Shown: positions 36,701 through 46,000 of the stretch, piece by piece | How the letters are laid out: every line of letters starts with the position of its first letter | How positions within the stretch are numbered: the stretch's first letter is position 1 | Origin: Tribonema minus | Lineage: Eukaryota > Sar > Xanthophyceae > Tribonematales > Tribonemataceae | Direction of reading: 5' to 3' | Length of the DNA: 64,000 nucleotides | Assembly (NCBI GenBank): GCA_017506865.1 | Contig: JAFCMP010000012.1 | Coordinates: forward strand, 248,001 to 312,000 | Made by a program: the position numbers and the translations under genes | The notes under the pieces: generated by a model | Database searches by the model: none | Told to the model about the DNA's origin: nothing | Seen by the model: the letters and a program-made list of their open reading frames with translations, nothing else

Positions 36701-37391
36701 CAAGCTATCATGAACCTCAAGGGCATGAAACGGGCCGAACAGATGACCGTGCTCGAAACCCTAGGCCTCGACGTAACAGCAGCGGGCGCAGGGTCCCCCG
36801 AAACGGGCACCGGTTCCGTGGGGTTCGGCGTGGGGGGAGGTCCCGGGGGTGTGAGCATGCCCAATATGCCTAATGTCAATGTCAAGATGTTCCAGCCGGC
36901 CGTGGCCAAGATGACTGTGGAGAACACGCGGGAAATTGCCAGCAAGGTGGGTAGGCATGTATGGAGTAGTATGGAGTAGCGCGTTTCGACTCAGGCTGAG
37001 TAATGTGATGTGCTGCAGGCAACGCGCCTGTGTGAGTGAGTTGCCGTTGGTTCCGTGCGACGCGGGGGCAAGTGGCACGCGCGCACAAACCGGCTGCGCA
37101 TTGATGCAACCACTGTACTGATTCTTGACTGTTTGCTGCTGCCAAGAGGCAGTCGTTACAGCATGCCAGTGCGCAGCACCGCCAGCAGCAGACACAGATG
37201 ATAGATGACCCACTACTCCTGTTTGCTCAGTGTTATCTGTTACACAAGGTTGCGTTAGCACAGCTTGTCTGAAACATGTGGCCGTCGACTCACTTGAAGT
37301 TGCTGCCCGCACTCTGCCGCTGGTGACGCTGCAGGTGGAGAGCGGCATGCGCAGCATGACGAGCGGGCTGCAAAAGCTGACATTCAGATAG
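18800..37391 (+). CDS. VPS53: vacuolar protein sorting protein 53 (GARP/EARP subunit), 20 exons
   Basis: Exons: 18800-18960, 19099-19171, 19779-19877, 21347-21424, 21931-22088, 23321-23510, 24246-24370, 25413-25545, 26002-26178, 27166-27282, 28646-28864, 30470-30650, 30847-30910, 31587-31647, 32552-32625, 33545-33632, 34525-34641, 35237-35424, 36667-36946, 37335-37391. Every junction keeps phase; the product is 879 aa, close to the usual ~800-900. Family landmarks: N-terminal DPIAYLNHLFPTERSLD, coiled-coil with RDIRQLDHAKRHLQ, LKRLHMLVTAVDQL and ARQYREAANLL, LTTGQTFFKLYKEFK, NTAEYCAETLPQLEE, and near the end LLLDAYNLKTLMLRLP and MNLKGMKRAEQ. Vps53 tethers endosome-derived vesicles at the trans-Golgi (GARP) or recycling endosome (EARP). 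The ATG at 18800 follows acagcagttatc; an upstream GTG is not needed. Introns are swollen by exon-edge duplications and one transposon-like insertion. Confidence 0.95.
20018..20060 (+). repeat. copy of the end of VPS53 exon 3
   Basis: ggagctctttgctaaagtc...aaggggaag/gtgcgc repeats the last ~40 bases of exon 3 (to 19877) including the splice donor, 180 bp downstream in intron 3. Confidence 0.85.
21785..21930 (+). repeat. short-period (acttgc)n tract before VPS53 exon 5
   Basis: Repeats of cacttgca / cagttgca run up to the exon 5 acceptor, giving several closely spaced cttgcag acceptor candidates. Confidence 0.7.
22155..22470 (+). repeat. three copies of the end of VPS53 exon 5
   Basis: Copies near 22165-22213, 22255-22315 and 22430-22470 repeat the exon 5 tail (ctactcacgcacttccagccctat...cccag) and early intron text (gtctgtag..ttcaactt...acttgaagt). 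Confidence 0.85.
23583..23640 (+). repeat. copy of the end of VPS53 exon 6
   Basis: cttccggccgctgcacgagg...gtgctg/gtgagtgctgag repeats the exon 6 tail and donor about 120 bp downstream of the genuine donor at 23511. Confidence 0.85.
23757..24175 (+). repeat. three degenerate copies of VPS53 exon 7 upstream of the genuine exon
   Basis: Copies near 23757-23830, 23889-23985 and 24095-24175 each start with an acceptor-like cagggcgc(c)aaggc and run through caagcagtacgacacgctgttccct, then break into ...gttgagacc or taatgagacc. They carry deletions and stops. The genuine exon is 24246-24370. Confidence 0.87.
25026..25300 (+). repeat. two degenerate copies of VPS53 exon 8 upstream of the genuine exon
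   Basis: Copies near 25026-25095 and 25230-25297 repeat gcgctttgcgtggttc...gctgcgcagcgtggacgtgcg, then turn into gagggctagggctag where exon 8 continues gagggcgtgtttcc. Confidence 0.85.
26290..26425 (+). repeat. diverged copy of the end of VPS53 exon 9 with long G-run
   Basis: The G-rich stretch and gtcgccgggag...tgc.gtgc.ttgtttg text recall the exon 9 end and following intron start (26110-26235). The G-run here is much longer. Confidence 0.55.
27332..27415 (+). repeat. copy of the end of VPS53 exon 10
   Basis: ttgtccaaggacggccaaggcgtagccgaagagggcgag/gtgatt repeats the exon 10 tail and donor, and the last 24 bases are repeated once more. Telomere-like tracts lie on both sides. Confidence 0.87.
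27813..28075 (+). repeat. two copies of the start of VPS53 exon 11 upstream of the genuine exon
   Basis: Copies at about 27813-27875 and 28001-28075 start with caggagcc(g/t)ctgctgcccattg and follow exon 11 through its first ~60 bases with small deletions. The genuine exon starts at 28646. Confidence 0.87.
28899..30306. mobile_element. non-autonomous DNA transposon-like element in VPS53 intron 11
   Basis: Perfect 13-bp terminal inverted repeats AGAGATGCCCCGT (28899-28911) and ACGGGGCATCTCT (30294-30306) are flanked by the direct repeat GGTGATGTGC (28889-28898) and GGTGATATGC (30307-30316), one mismatch. Subterminal zones at 28955-29110 and 30150-30293 are packed with ACTGGTACC/ACCGGT motifs in both orientations. 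The interior holds a ~235-bp tandem duplication (about 29562-29800 and 29800-30003) and no transposase-like frame. The 9-11-bp target duplication range suggests a Mutator-like relative; this is tentative. Confidence 0.75.
30336..30412 (+). repeat. copy of the end of VPS53 exon 11
   Basis: ggttgcctgtgctcagcaac...ccattaaccgctg repeats the end of exon 11 (28795-28860). It is now 1.5 kb downstream because the transposon-like element lies between. Confidence 0.87.
32680..33110 (+). repeat. five copies of the end of VPS53 exon 15
   Basis: Copies at about 32683, 32790, 32888, 32988 and 33085 repeat gcattcagggccatgtcagc.atcaactg/gtgagtc plus intron text, with a period of 90-107 bp and growing divergence. 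The first is almost identical to the genuine exon end at 32594-32625. Confidence 0.9.
33285..33345 (+). repeat. diverged copy of VPS53 exon 16 start
   Basis: gcgagtcagtaggcgaaaagcgcgg...acatc mirrors gcgagtcagtgggcgaggagagcgg...acatc of exon 16, about 250 bp upstream. Confidence 0.65.
35500..35760 (+). repeat. three copies of the end of VPS53 exon 18
   Basis: Copies near 35508, 35618 and 35724 repeat gtgac.gcctggtggagca.ttccg/gtaagagctaggg plus ~70 bp of intron, with a period of about 110 bp. The genuine donor is at 35425. Confidence 0.9.
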
Positions 37392-38182
37392 GACGCGTCG
37401 CCGTCAATGCTGAGCACTGCTGCCTCGCTCAACATGCGTATATATGTGGAGTGTCACCTTGTGATCTGGTGAAATGGGTGCTGTTTTCGGGTACTCAGAA
37501 GCGTTTGTTGTGGAGCTCCTGTGTGATGCTGCTGCATCTTCCAAATACACATTGCGTTTCATGTGGCTTGCAGCCTTTGCTTTCTGCTCTTGCTTGTTTA
37601 TTGGTACTAAATCTGGAGACAGCCACACACATAGTGCAGCACCACGCAGCCGTCACAACAACACACCGACTTCACTTGAGGCGCACACACAAGAACCAAT
37701 TTCCAGAGTTGTGCATTGATGACGATGCAGTAGGCTCTGACACGTGGTCTATATTGCGCGCACACACACATTGTGTGCATGCATCAGTGTGTAGGCATGT
37801 GCTGCCATTGATGCCATAGCAACCATGCAAGCATAGTGCAACTCATCATGCAAGGAGCAGCAGCAGCTGGATCATCAAGCAACAACCCCTACTGGTGGCG
37901 CACCCAACAGCGTTATGGACCATATGACGACTTGACAAGGCGCTGAAGCAACTGCGGTTGCGATACCTACGACTCAATGCACCATGCAGCAGGGCAGCAC
38001 AAAACAAACATGGCCACACACAGCAGCTAGATACTCTCAAACAAGCGCCACCACCCAAAGGTCAGGCATTCGAAGCAATGCGACCATGTATTCCTATATT
38101 TACATTGAATGACTTTGTGTCACTGCCTGCCGTGAGGCCAGAACAAGAGCTTGCTCTGCGGCTCTCCTGCCTAAACCTGCTG
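37392..38182. other. intergenic region between convergent genes
   Basis: Separates the VPS53 stop from the stop of the minus-strand ATPase gene. No RNA gene or element end is recognised; both 3' UTRs probably lie here. Confidence 0.5.
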
Positions 38183-39808
38183 CTACTCACTCTCCCATGC
38201 CGCCACCTGCTTCAGCATCGCCCGCTGCGCATGCACAGAGGCTGCGCGCACCTGCCTGGTGCCAAAGACAATGGTAAACGGCAGCGCAGCACCCGGCGCA
38301 GAGTCAAGATTGAGCTCAATGAAGCGGCTCTCAGTAATGCCAAATGCTGAGGCAGCACGGTCAAGCGCTAGCGTTCCCGACTTGCTATCGCTTGCAAACT
38401 GCCGCAGCACTTCAAGCTGCTGTGCGCGCGCAGCTGTCGCCGGCACCAATGCCAAAAACTTATCAAGTCCCCATACCGCCCACCGCTCAAATCGCTCCGC
38501 ATCCGCCTCAATGGCGGCGTTGAGTTCGGGCAGCGTCTCACACCTGCCCCAACTGCCGTGGCACGTCACCTTGAGGTAAAGCACGCGCGTGCCGCACTTG
38601 CTGAGCACCTTATCGATGATATTTGACTCCTCCGACTGTGTGATAACCGCCCCGTGCGCCGCGCACCACTTGCGCAATGCCCCTTTCACGTACTCTTGTG
38701 CCTCCTCCGTTTCGAGATCGCCAATTTCTACGAGTTTGGCGCAGAGGCTACTCAGGGGCGCGCGCAAGCCGGCGACGGTGTGCGCAGCGGTGGCCACCAC
38801 GACAAAATGCGCTAGCGAGGCGTCGGCGCCCAGCTCCTTGCACATGCGCAGCAGCTCGCACATCTGCGCTGAAGCGAAGGCAGCGTCGACGTCGATGATG
38901 AACACCGGCCGCTGCTTGCCGTTGCGCTGGATTTCCTGCAGTGCCGCCTTCAGCACACGCAGCGCAGCCTCCCCCTGCAAAGCCAAACTGTGCATGCCCA
39001 GAGCTTGCAGGACCTGCGCCGCCCAGCATGCATCGATGGGTTCGGTGTCGGTGGGGTTGCAGTTGAAGTTCGTGTATACTACCCCTTGCTGTCCTTTGAA
39101 GGCGCTCTTGGCAGCCATCGACTTGCCAGCGCCGCAGTCGCCGGTGACTAGCACTGTGTTTGGGCACTCTGTGCGCCTGTCTGCAGCAATGCCCTTTGTG
39201 ACCTCATTTCTGGGGAGAAAGAGGCCTTCCGACAGGCGGACCGGGGGGGCATCGATGGCCACCAGTTTTGCTGCCGCGCGCGCCACCCTGCTCCTGTGAC
39301 TTTTAGCCCACCACACGTGGGCACCAATCCCCGCACCCATGGCTATAGCGCCAACAGCAAGCCAGTTTAGCTCCGAAGGCCATGTAAATTGAGTGCCGCT
39401 GCCGCCGGCACCGCCGCCTGCGCCGCCCGTGCCGCTGCCGCAGCTGCCGCCTCTATCACTGCCGCCGCTGCCGCTGCTGTTGGCGCCAGTGCTGCTGCCG
39501 CCGCTCGCCGCGCCGTGGCCGCCGCCGCTCGCGCCGCCATTCCCACAGAACATTAGTCCATCGCGGCTCTCAGCAGGCCTAGACGGACCAGTGGCGACGG
39601 TGAAAGATAATTGCGTCTCATGCTGCTGCTGCGCGGCCGCGTTGGCTACGACAGTGCTGATTGGTGGGAGCGGTGTCACGCCATGTCGCGTTGCGCCACC
39701 AGCGGCATAAGTCTCGCCCGCAGCGATGGCGCAGCGGGGGCGGAGTAGTTGATGCCTCGACAAGGCAGCAGCCCTCGCCAGCGGCACCAAGCTCCTGCTG
39801 CGGATCAT
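38183..39808 (-). CDS. P-loop ATPase with probable mitochondrial leader, single exon
   Basis: A 541-residue uninterrupted frame. The N-terminus is rich in Arg, Ala, Ser and lacks acids (first ~35 residues), as in a mitochondrial presequence. Residues ~88-135 are a Gly/Ser-rich linker, ~147-166 a membrane segment (LNWLAVGAIAMGAGIGAHVWW). A Walker A motif, GDCGAGKS, sits at about 222-229, and a Walker B-like RPVFIIDVDAAF near 300. A helical C-terminal region follows. The layout is that of an AAA+/STAND-like ATPase anchored in a membrane; the precise family and substrate are not recognised. It is intronless between intron-rich neighbours, which may reflect retroposition or transfer. It is divergent from the fucosyltransferase-like gene. 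Confidence 0.75.
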   Translation of the reverse strand: MIRSRSLVPLARAAALSRHQLLRPRCAIAAGETYAAGGATRHGVTPLPPISTVVANAAAQQQHETQLSFTVATGPSRPAESRDGLMFCGNGGASGGGHGAASGGSSTGANSSGSGGSDRGGSCGSGTGGAGGGAGGSGTQFTWPSELNWLAVGAIAMGAGIGAHVWWAKSHRSRVARAAAKLVAIDAPPVRLSEGLFLPRNEVTKGIAADRRTECPNTVLVTGDCGAGKSMAAKSAFKGQQGVVYTNFNCNPTDTEPIDACWAAQVLQALGMHSLALQGEAALRVLKAALQEIQRNGKQRPVFIIDVDAAFASAQMCELLRMCKELGADASLAHFVVVATAAHTVAGLRAPLSSLCAKLVEIGDLETEEAQEYVKGALRKWCAAHGAVITQSEESNIIDKVLSKCGTRVLYLKVTCHGSWGRCETLPELNAAIEADAERFERWAVWGLDKFLALVPATAARAQQLEVLRQFASDSKSGTLALDRAASAFGITESRFIELNLDSAPGAALPFTIVFGTRQVRAASVHAQRAMLKQVAAWESE

Positions 39809-40086
39809 CAGAGTGTGGGTGCTGCTGCTTACTACGGTCCAAATTTCGCTCTGCGTACGATCCTGGTGCTCGGGAGTCCGACACCCCTTCCGGCTGCACC
39901 GCGCAGGTCACGGGTTCTCGACGGTTCCCGGTACCCGTCCAGCTGCAACGCGCGCGCGCCACCGCGTCACCAGTTAGTGAGTCGTAGTAGTTCCGCGATC
40001 GTTCGGAATAAAAAGGGAACTTCAACTTCCAAAACAGTTGAAGTAGTTGCTGGGAAAACCTAAAGCGAAGTGCTAGCTGAGCCAGC
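39809..40086. promoter_or_regulatory. shared 278-bp divergent promoter with a 9-bp inverted repeat
   Basis: Between the ATPase and fucosyltransferase-like start codons. ACTTCAACT (40019-40027) and AGTTGAAGT (40036-40044) form a perfect inverted repeat around an 8-bp spacer, 42 bp before the plus-strand ATG. The same ACTTCAA/TTGAAGT words recur near genes throughout the window. Confidence 0.55.
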
Positions 40087-43000
40087 ATGCGACAAGCGTT
40101 GCCCTTCGTATGCTTACTGCTGATTGCGCCATTGCACGGGGCGCCTCCCTGCCAAGGCAGACAGGGGGAGGAGCTGTACGCATGCTGCACCAAGGCGCTC
40201 TACGAGATACAGGCACAGACGGACCGCCAGATGCAAAACCTCCTTAGTAAGCGCTCCAAGCCCTTTGTTGCTGGCGACCGGAGTTACATGGGGCTGGTGC
40301 ACGAGTGCGTGGAAAAGAAGGCCGTGCTCTTCATGTGGCAATGCGCCAGCATTGCTGATAAGCTAGAGGAGGGAAGCTACTGCACCATTGCGCCATTCAC
40401 GCAGGAGAGAGAGCTGCGGCGGAGAGGGCTGCTTCCGGAGCCCCCGACAGCGCCTGCTGAAAAAGCCAAGGTCAGTGATTATGATAACGTTAGCTCTGCT
40501 GGGTCTTGAGCTGCATTGCTGGCATCGCTCTTGATGTCATGCGGTGTGTGTAACAGCGTTTTCCTGATGTGGTTACAGGAATGCCGCGAGCAACGGTTCC
40601 TGCTGTGGACGCGCAATCGCACAGACTACCTTGCGGGGCATGGGCACAAGTGGTGAGCTCAATTTGCCTTTGACCAGGCATACATACATAACATGCCTGC
40701 TCCTGTGCTCCGTACAAGTGCGTCGCTCTGGAGTTCCCTCAAGAGAGAGACAAGACTTGTCAGATCATCACCAGCTTGGCTTGTATCGCATCTTGAACGA
40801 CTGTTTGTAGCGCAAGCCACGTTTGCCACTGCGAGCTGTAACGCCCCTCTTCATGAAATCATGCCAAGCATTCAGCATGCTGCTTGCAAATAATTGGCGC
40901 TTGTGTCAAGCATTGCACCAGCGCTGACTGCCCCGGCAGCTTGACTTTTACCCTCAAGTACAAACGCCATGTTTGGTGCTCGTCAAAAGTGGTCTGGCTG
41001 CTGCTAGTCATGCACAGCATTCATGAGTGCTTGGTCCAGCCCACACATGCGGAGCGTTGTTGATGCTGACAGCTGTCTGTTACACTGCTGCGGTGCCATC
41101 ACGCCCTGCAGATTCGCGCATGCCGTGCTTGCAATCCAGGCACATGTGACCGTTTTAATGGCTTTGGTGTAATGTCAGGGCATTCACATTCAGCCTACAT
41201 GTTCGTCTAGTTAAACGGAGCAGTATTTTAGTTGGAGAAAACTTCAAATTGCATCGTTCACAGAGCAGCAGGTGGCGACACCACGTCGTGCTGTGCTTCG
41301 TCGCTCGTCATTATGATGTCATTGAGGTCTGCCTGTATGTGCGCTTTGCAGGGCTTCCATCACCTGCGCCCTGTGGGAGGCCTACAGGCTCAATCGCACA
41401 TTGGTGTTGGACAGTTTTGTCGGGATGGACAAGTGAGTGGCAACATTATTGAGATGTGATCGCCTGCATGAGCAAATGTATGAACAAAAGGTGGATGGTC
41501 GCTGCGTCACCCTGCCTGTGACGTGAAGATGCTCACGTCCTGAGGCTGAATCTGGACAAGTGAGCGGATGCTCAACCTCACCTGATACTGCAACTTTGCA
41601 CTGACCTCATACGACTTTACTTGCGAAACACAGTCGTTTATGGCTTCTGTGGATGTGCTCATAGCGGCATGAAATGCCACAAGCGTCATATACTACAGGT
41701 GCCTGTGCGCAAATTTCAATTTGAACCACAGCAGTGCTCCACCGACACAACGCCGCCGCCTGCCTAGTGAAACCACATTTCGAGGCGCGATGCGGACTTG
41801 TGGTGATGCCGCTTGCGCTCTATCATCGCGACATAAGTACGCTGGAACACCTCAGCAGTGCTCAGCAGCGTACTGCAACAAGCAATGGTGATGCGTGGGG
41901 AGGTGCGTCTTCATCATCAAGTTGCCGCCGACACCGCATCTCGAAGTTCAATGATTCGTTGCAATGCTGCTTAGCGAGCGCGTCAGCTGGTACAGCAGCG
42001 TTCAACAGCTAACAATGTGACGCGAAGGTAGGTAGGTATTGTTGCGCCTCCATCACGTGTAAAGGCAGAGCCCGTCAAAAGTGTACTAGCTGCGGCATGC
42101 ACCACTTAAACTCTAAGTGAACCATTTATGCTTACCTCACTGATGAGTCAGTGATGACTGCAGAACAACCGGTCGCACCACCGACGAGCCAGAACTGCCC
42201 TTGATTGACTGATGCATAGCATTTGAAGGACGTCTTATCCTGTTCAGTAAGTCTGAGCAATAGTACACGCTGACAATACACGGTGACCTCTTTCTTGACT
42301 GCAGAACGCATGGCTGCACCGCCAACGACGCGGAAGCGCCCTTCAGCGTGTGGTACAGCACGCGCGCATTCGGGGGCCTGCCGAAGGGGGGCATGCTCTT
42401 CAATGAGTTTGCAGAGGGCTGCGGGGCCCCAGGGGTGTACAATGAGGTGAGCAGAACTTTCCTGAAATTTCCAACAGCAATTGCGGTATGTCTCGGGGAA
42501 CAGAGCTCTAGGCGAGTGTATTGGGTCGCATTCGCTGGCGCCACCGAGCGTGCGCAGCGCTCAGCTAAGGTGGATGTGATCGGGTGTCCTGAAGTTTCTA
42601 CTTCTATTTAGATTTAGAGTTAAGGTGTGGGTTGGGGGTAGGGCTGCATCTGCTATGGCTCGATCCATGAACGGCCTGGTCGCACTGGTGCTTCATCAGC
42701 GGATCAGGTTCTTCCTCATCGTACACGTGGTGTGCACCGCTTTTGGCATTGTTAGGCATGGCAGTTTACCACTTGCGTCGTTCTAAACACATGACCAATG
42801 CACATAACGTGGCGCAACGCAATGAAAGCAGATCAGCTGCCATTGCAGTAATTGCTCCTGTACGCAACGGGCGAAATCATCAGAACACAGCTGCAGCGGG
42901 CGACATAGCTGTACTCCCCTTTGGCGCATATTAAGCTGACATTCATGTATGGTGTCACATGCGTGCGGACCTACACATATGTGTATGTACTGGTGGAAGG

Positions 43001-46000
43001 CATTCAATTTGACAGCTGACTGCCACCTTGTCACCTTGAGCTAGAGCTCTACGATCGTTTGACTCGTTTCCATGTGCATATGGTGTCGCACAGGCAGCGG
43101 GCGACATCGCCGTACTCCCTTCCGGTGCATCCCTCGCCGACATTCATGTATGGTCTCTCATGCGTGCCGACCTATACGTGTATGTATGTATGGCGTCACA
43201 GGCAGCGGGCGACATAGCCGTACTCCCCTCCGTATGTATGTACGCATCACATTTGAGCCGACCTACATGCGTGTCATGTATGTACGGTTCTAGTATCACC
43301 TGCGTGCTGACCTACACATGTGTGTATGTATGTATAACATCACAGGCAGCAGGCGACATCGCCGTACTGCCTTCCGGTGCATCCCACGCCGACATGCTCT
43401 CGCACCAAAACACGCCGCTCCTGGTGCGTCAGTGGGACTCCGAAGCCGCTCGCGAGCCCGCCTTTGCCAACGGTTTCAACGTGTGTAACCGACACGGCGG
43501 CACCGGCGGCGGCAGCGGCGTACATCACAGCAGCGAGTCGCGAGAGCCGGAGCCGGGCGTGGATTACAGAATACCCAAGGAGTTGAGGTGCGTGTTGAAG
43601 TGACGTGCCAGGTGTCGGCGTGATGGTGAGCCTGTGCACATTGCAGGTGCTGGAAGTGGGTCACTGGGTTATTGCATGAAGTAAGAGTTGAAGTGCGGCA
43701 GGGGTGACGTGCCGCATGTGAGAGCGCAGCTTGTTGCCGCGGCGGAGGTGAAGCAGACAGGCAGGCTGAAGACCCAAAGCGGAGCAAGAAATTCTAGCCG
43801 AGGGCGTGTGATGCAAATGCTATTGCAGTGATGGCATGAGCCTGAGGCACAGGCGCAGGGTAAGTAAGTTTGTCACTAGTATGGTACTGCTGCTCTGTCA
43901 GTAGGGCATGGCTCTGGGATGATCGTGCGGTGAAGTGACGGTGCGGTTGGAGACGCAACAGACGCTGGCAGAGGCAGCAGCTACTCCATGGGAGATCGAT
44001 CGCATGCATGTATTTTTGTATGGCGTGCCGCTGGTGCGTGGTAAGTTCGCTGACACTGGTGCGCTGCGTGTGACAGCACTTGTTCTGGGTGAAGCCAGTC
44101 ACAGCGTGAGAACTTGTGTGTTCCAAGTCCCACAAAGTTGAAGTTAAACATGAAGTTGAGCACTTCGCTCCGAAAAGTCGCAACTCAACCTGTGCGCCTT
44201 AATCTTCATCTTGGAACACGCTTCGGGTGGCCGCTGTATGAGCTTCAAATTCATGAGCATTGCAAAGCTACATACCTCCAGGCACTTGCTGCGTGGTGTA
44301 TGATTTCATTCAATTCAAGGCCTTGCGAAGCTACCTCGAAGCACTCGCTACGTGCTTGCTGCGCTACTTGCGAGAGGCTCGCTTCGGCTCGCATAACGTG
44401 CGCTCTGGGGTCTTGGCACGGTACACCAGCGTGCAAATCACATTCACAGCAGCGCGTCGCATGTGCTCAAGTCCTCCAGCACTACTTACGACTTCAGTAG
44501 AAATCGGCCACTTGAAGTAGCTGGAAGGACTGACCTCTACCTCTTTACACCAGGTGCTGGCGACATTCATCGGATCGCACACCACTGCCTGCGTACTTCA
44601 GTAAAGTGTCACACTGCAACTACTTGCAGTACATGGAAGCACTGACGCCTACCCTATGCGACCATACCTACCTTCGGCGGCAGAGTCGACCGCTACGCCT
44701 ACTGGGTGTACAGCACCGTGTACACACGTACTTCAATGAAGTGTCACACTGCACCTATTTGAAGCTCATGAAAGCACTGATACCTACCCTATGCGACCAT
44801 GCCTACCCGCGGCTGCAGAGTCGACCGCTACGCCAACTGGGTCTACAGCACTGCGTCGCAGGTATTGGAGACTTTGAAGAGGGCTGAGGAGCAGGACGGG
44901 ACCACCGTGGTGTGCGTGCACGTGCGCCGAGGCGACAAAATCGAGGAGGAGAACTTTCGGGCAAAGTGAGTTTTGTACTTCAACATCGTTAAGAAGCTTC
45001 AAAGAGAGTTCATGGTGCATAATGGACGTGCAGTCATCCACTTGAAGTGAGATGCTGCGCCGCGGCAAGATCTAAGACATGCCGAATTATCTTATCATGT
45101 AGCTCATATGTGCTCTCAATGCCAGCGCAGTCCGCCAGCCTTGCAAGTTCACTCATCTAAAGCCCGTTGCATCCAGAAAGAGTGACTCAGAGTCTCAGCC
45201 ATTGTCCGAGTTTCGGTTAACTGGCATTGGCCAACAAGCGCACGCTGCTCCTGCCTTTGCAGAATTGCATCTGAATGTTCGCGCGCAACTCTCACACCTG
45301 CATCACCGAGCCCCCGTGTCCCCAACATAATGTTCACTGTCACCACGACCTCCATCCTTCAAGTCCGCTGCCCCCCAGCCCTGAGACCCTCCGCACACTT
45401 CTGTTACGCCCCCCCCCCCCCCCCCTGCAGGTACCCGAAGCTCAGCTACGACACCTCCGCAGTGGGCATCATGCGCAGCGTAGAGCCCTTTGTGCAGCAC
45501 GGCTCAACGCTCTACCTCGCCACCACGGAGCCGGATCCCGCGACCCTGTTCCGTCCGCTCGAGTCGTACTTTCGCGTGTGGTCGCTGGCGCAGCTGGGGA
45601 ACTCTACGGGCATCGTGGACTCCTCCAAGTTCATCACGTCCACGCTGGCGCTGGTGGACTACGTGGTGAGCGTTGGTGACGCACCGACCTCTAATTCAAC
45701 CCGTCTCAGTTGGTTATTGGAACCGGATCGAAAGCTCGTAGAGTTCTAGTTATACCAACTCAAACCCATCGTCGACTCCAGCAAGTTCGTCGCGTCCACG
45801 CTGGCGCTCGTGGACTATGTGGTGAGCGCTGGTGACACTGAAGTCTACCTCAACCCTACCTAAATGGGTGATGCTAACTTCAACCTTAACCCTCTGCGAC
45901 TCGCTGCACCCTCCGAGCACAGTTAGTTCTCTGACTCTGGGCGTGTCAACCGGCCTTGCGTTGATTTGTGACTCTGAGTCTGATTCTGCACCCACCCTTC

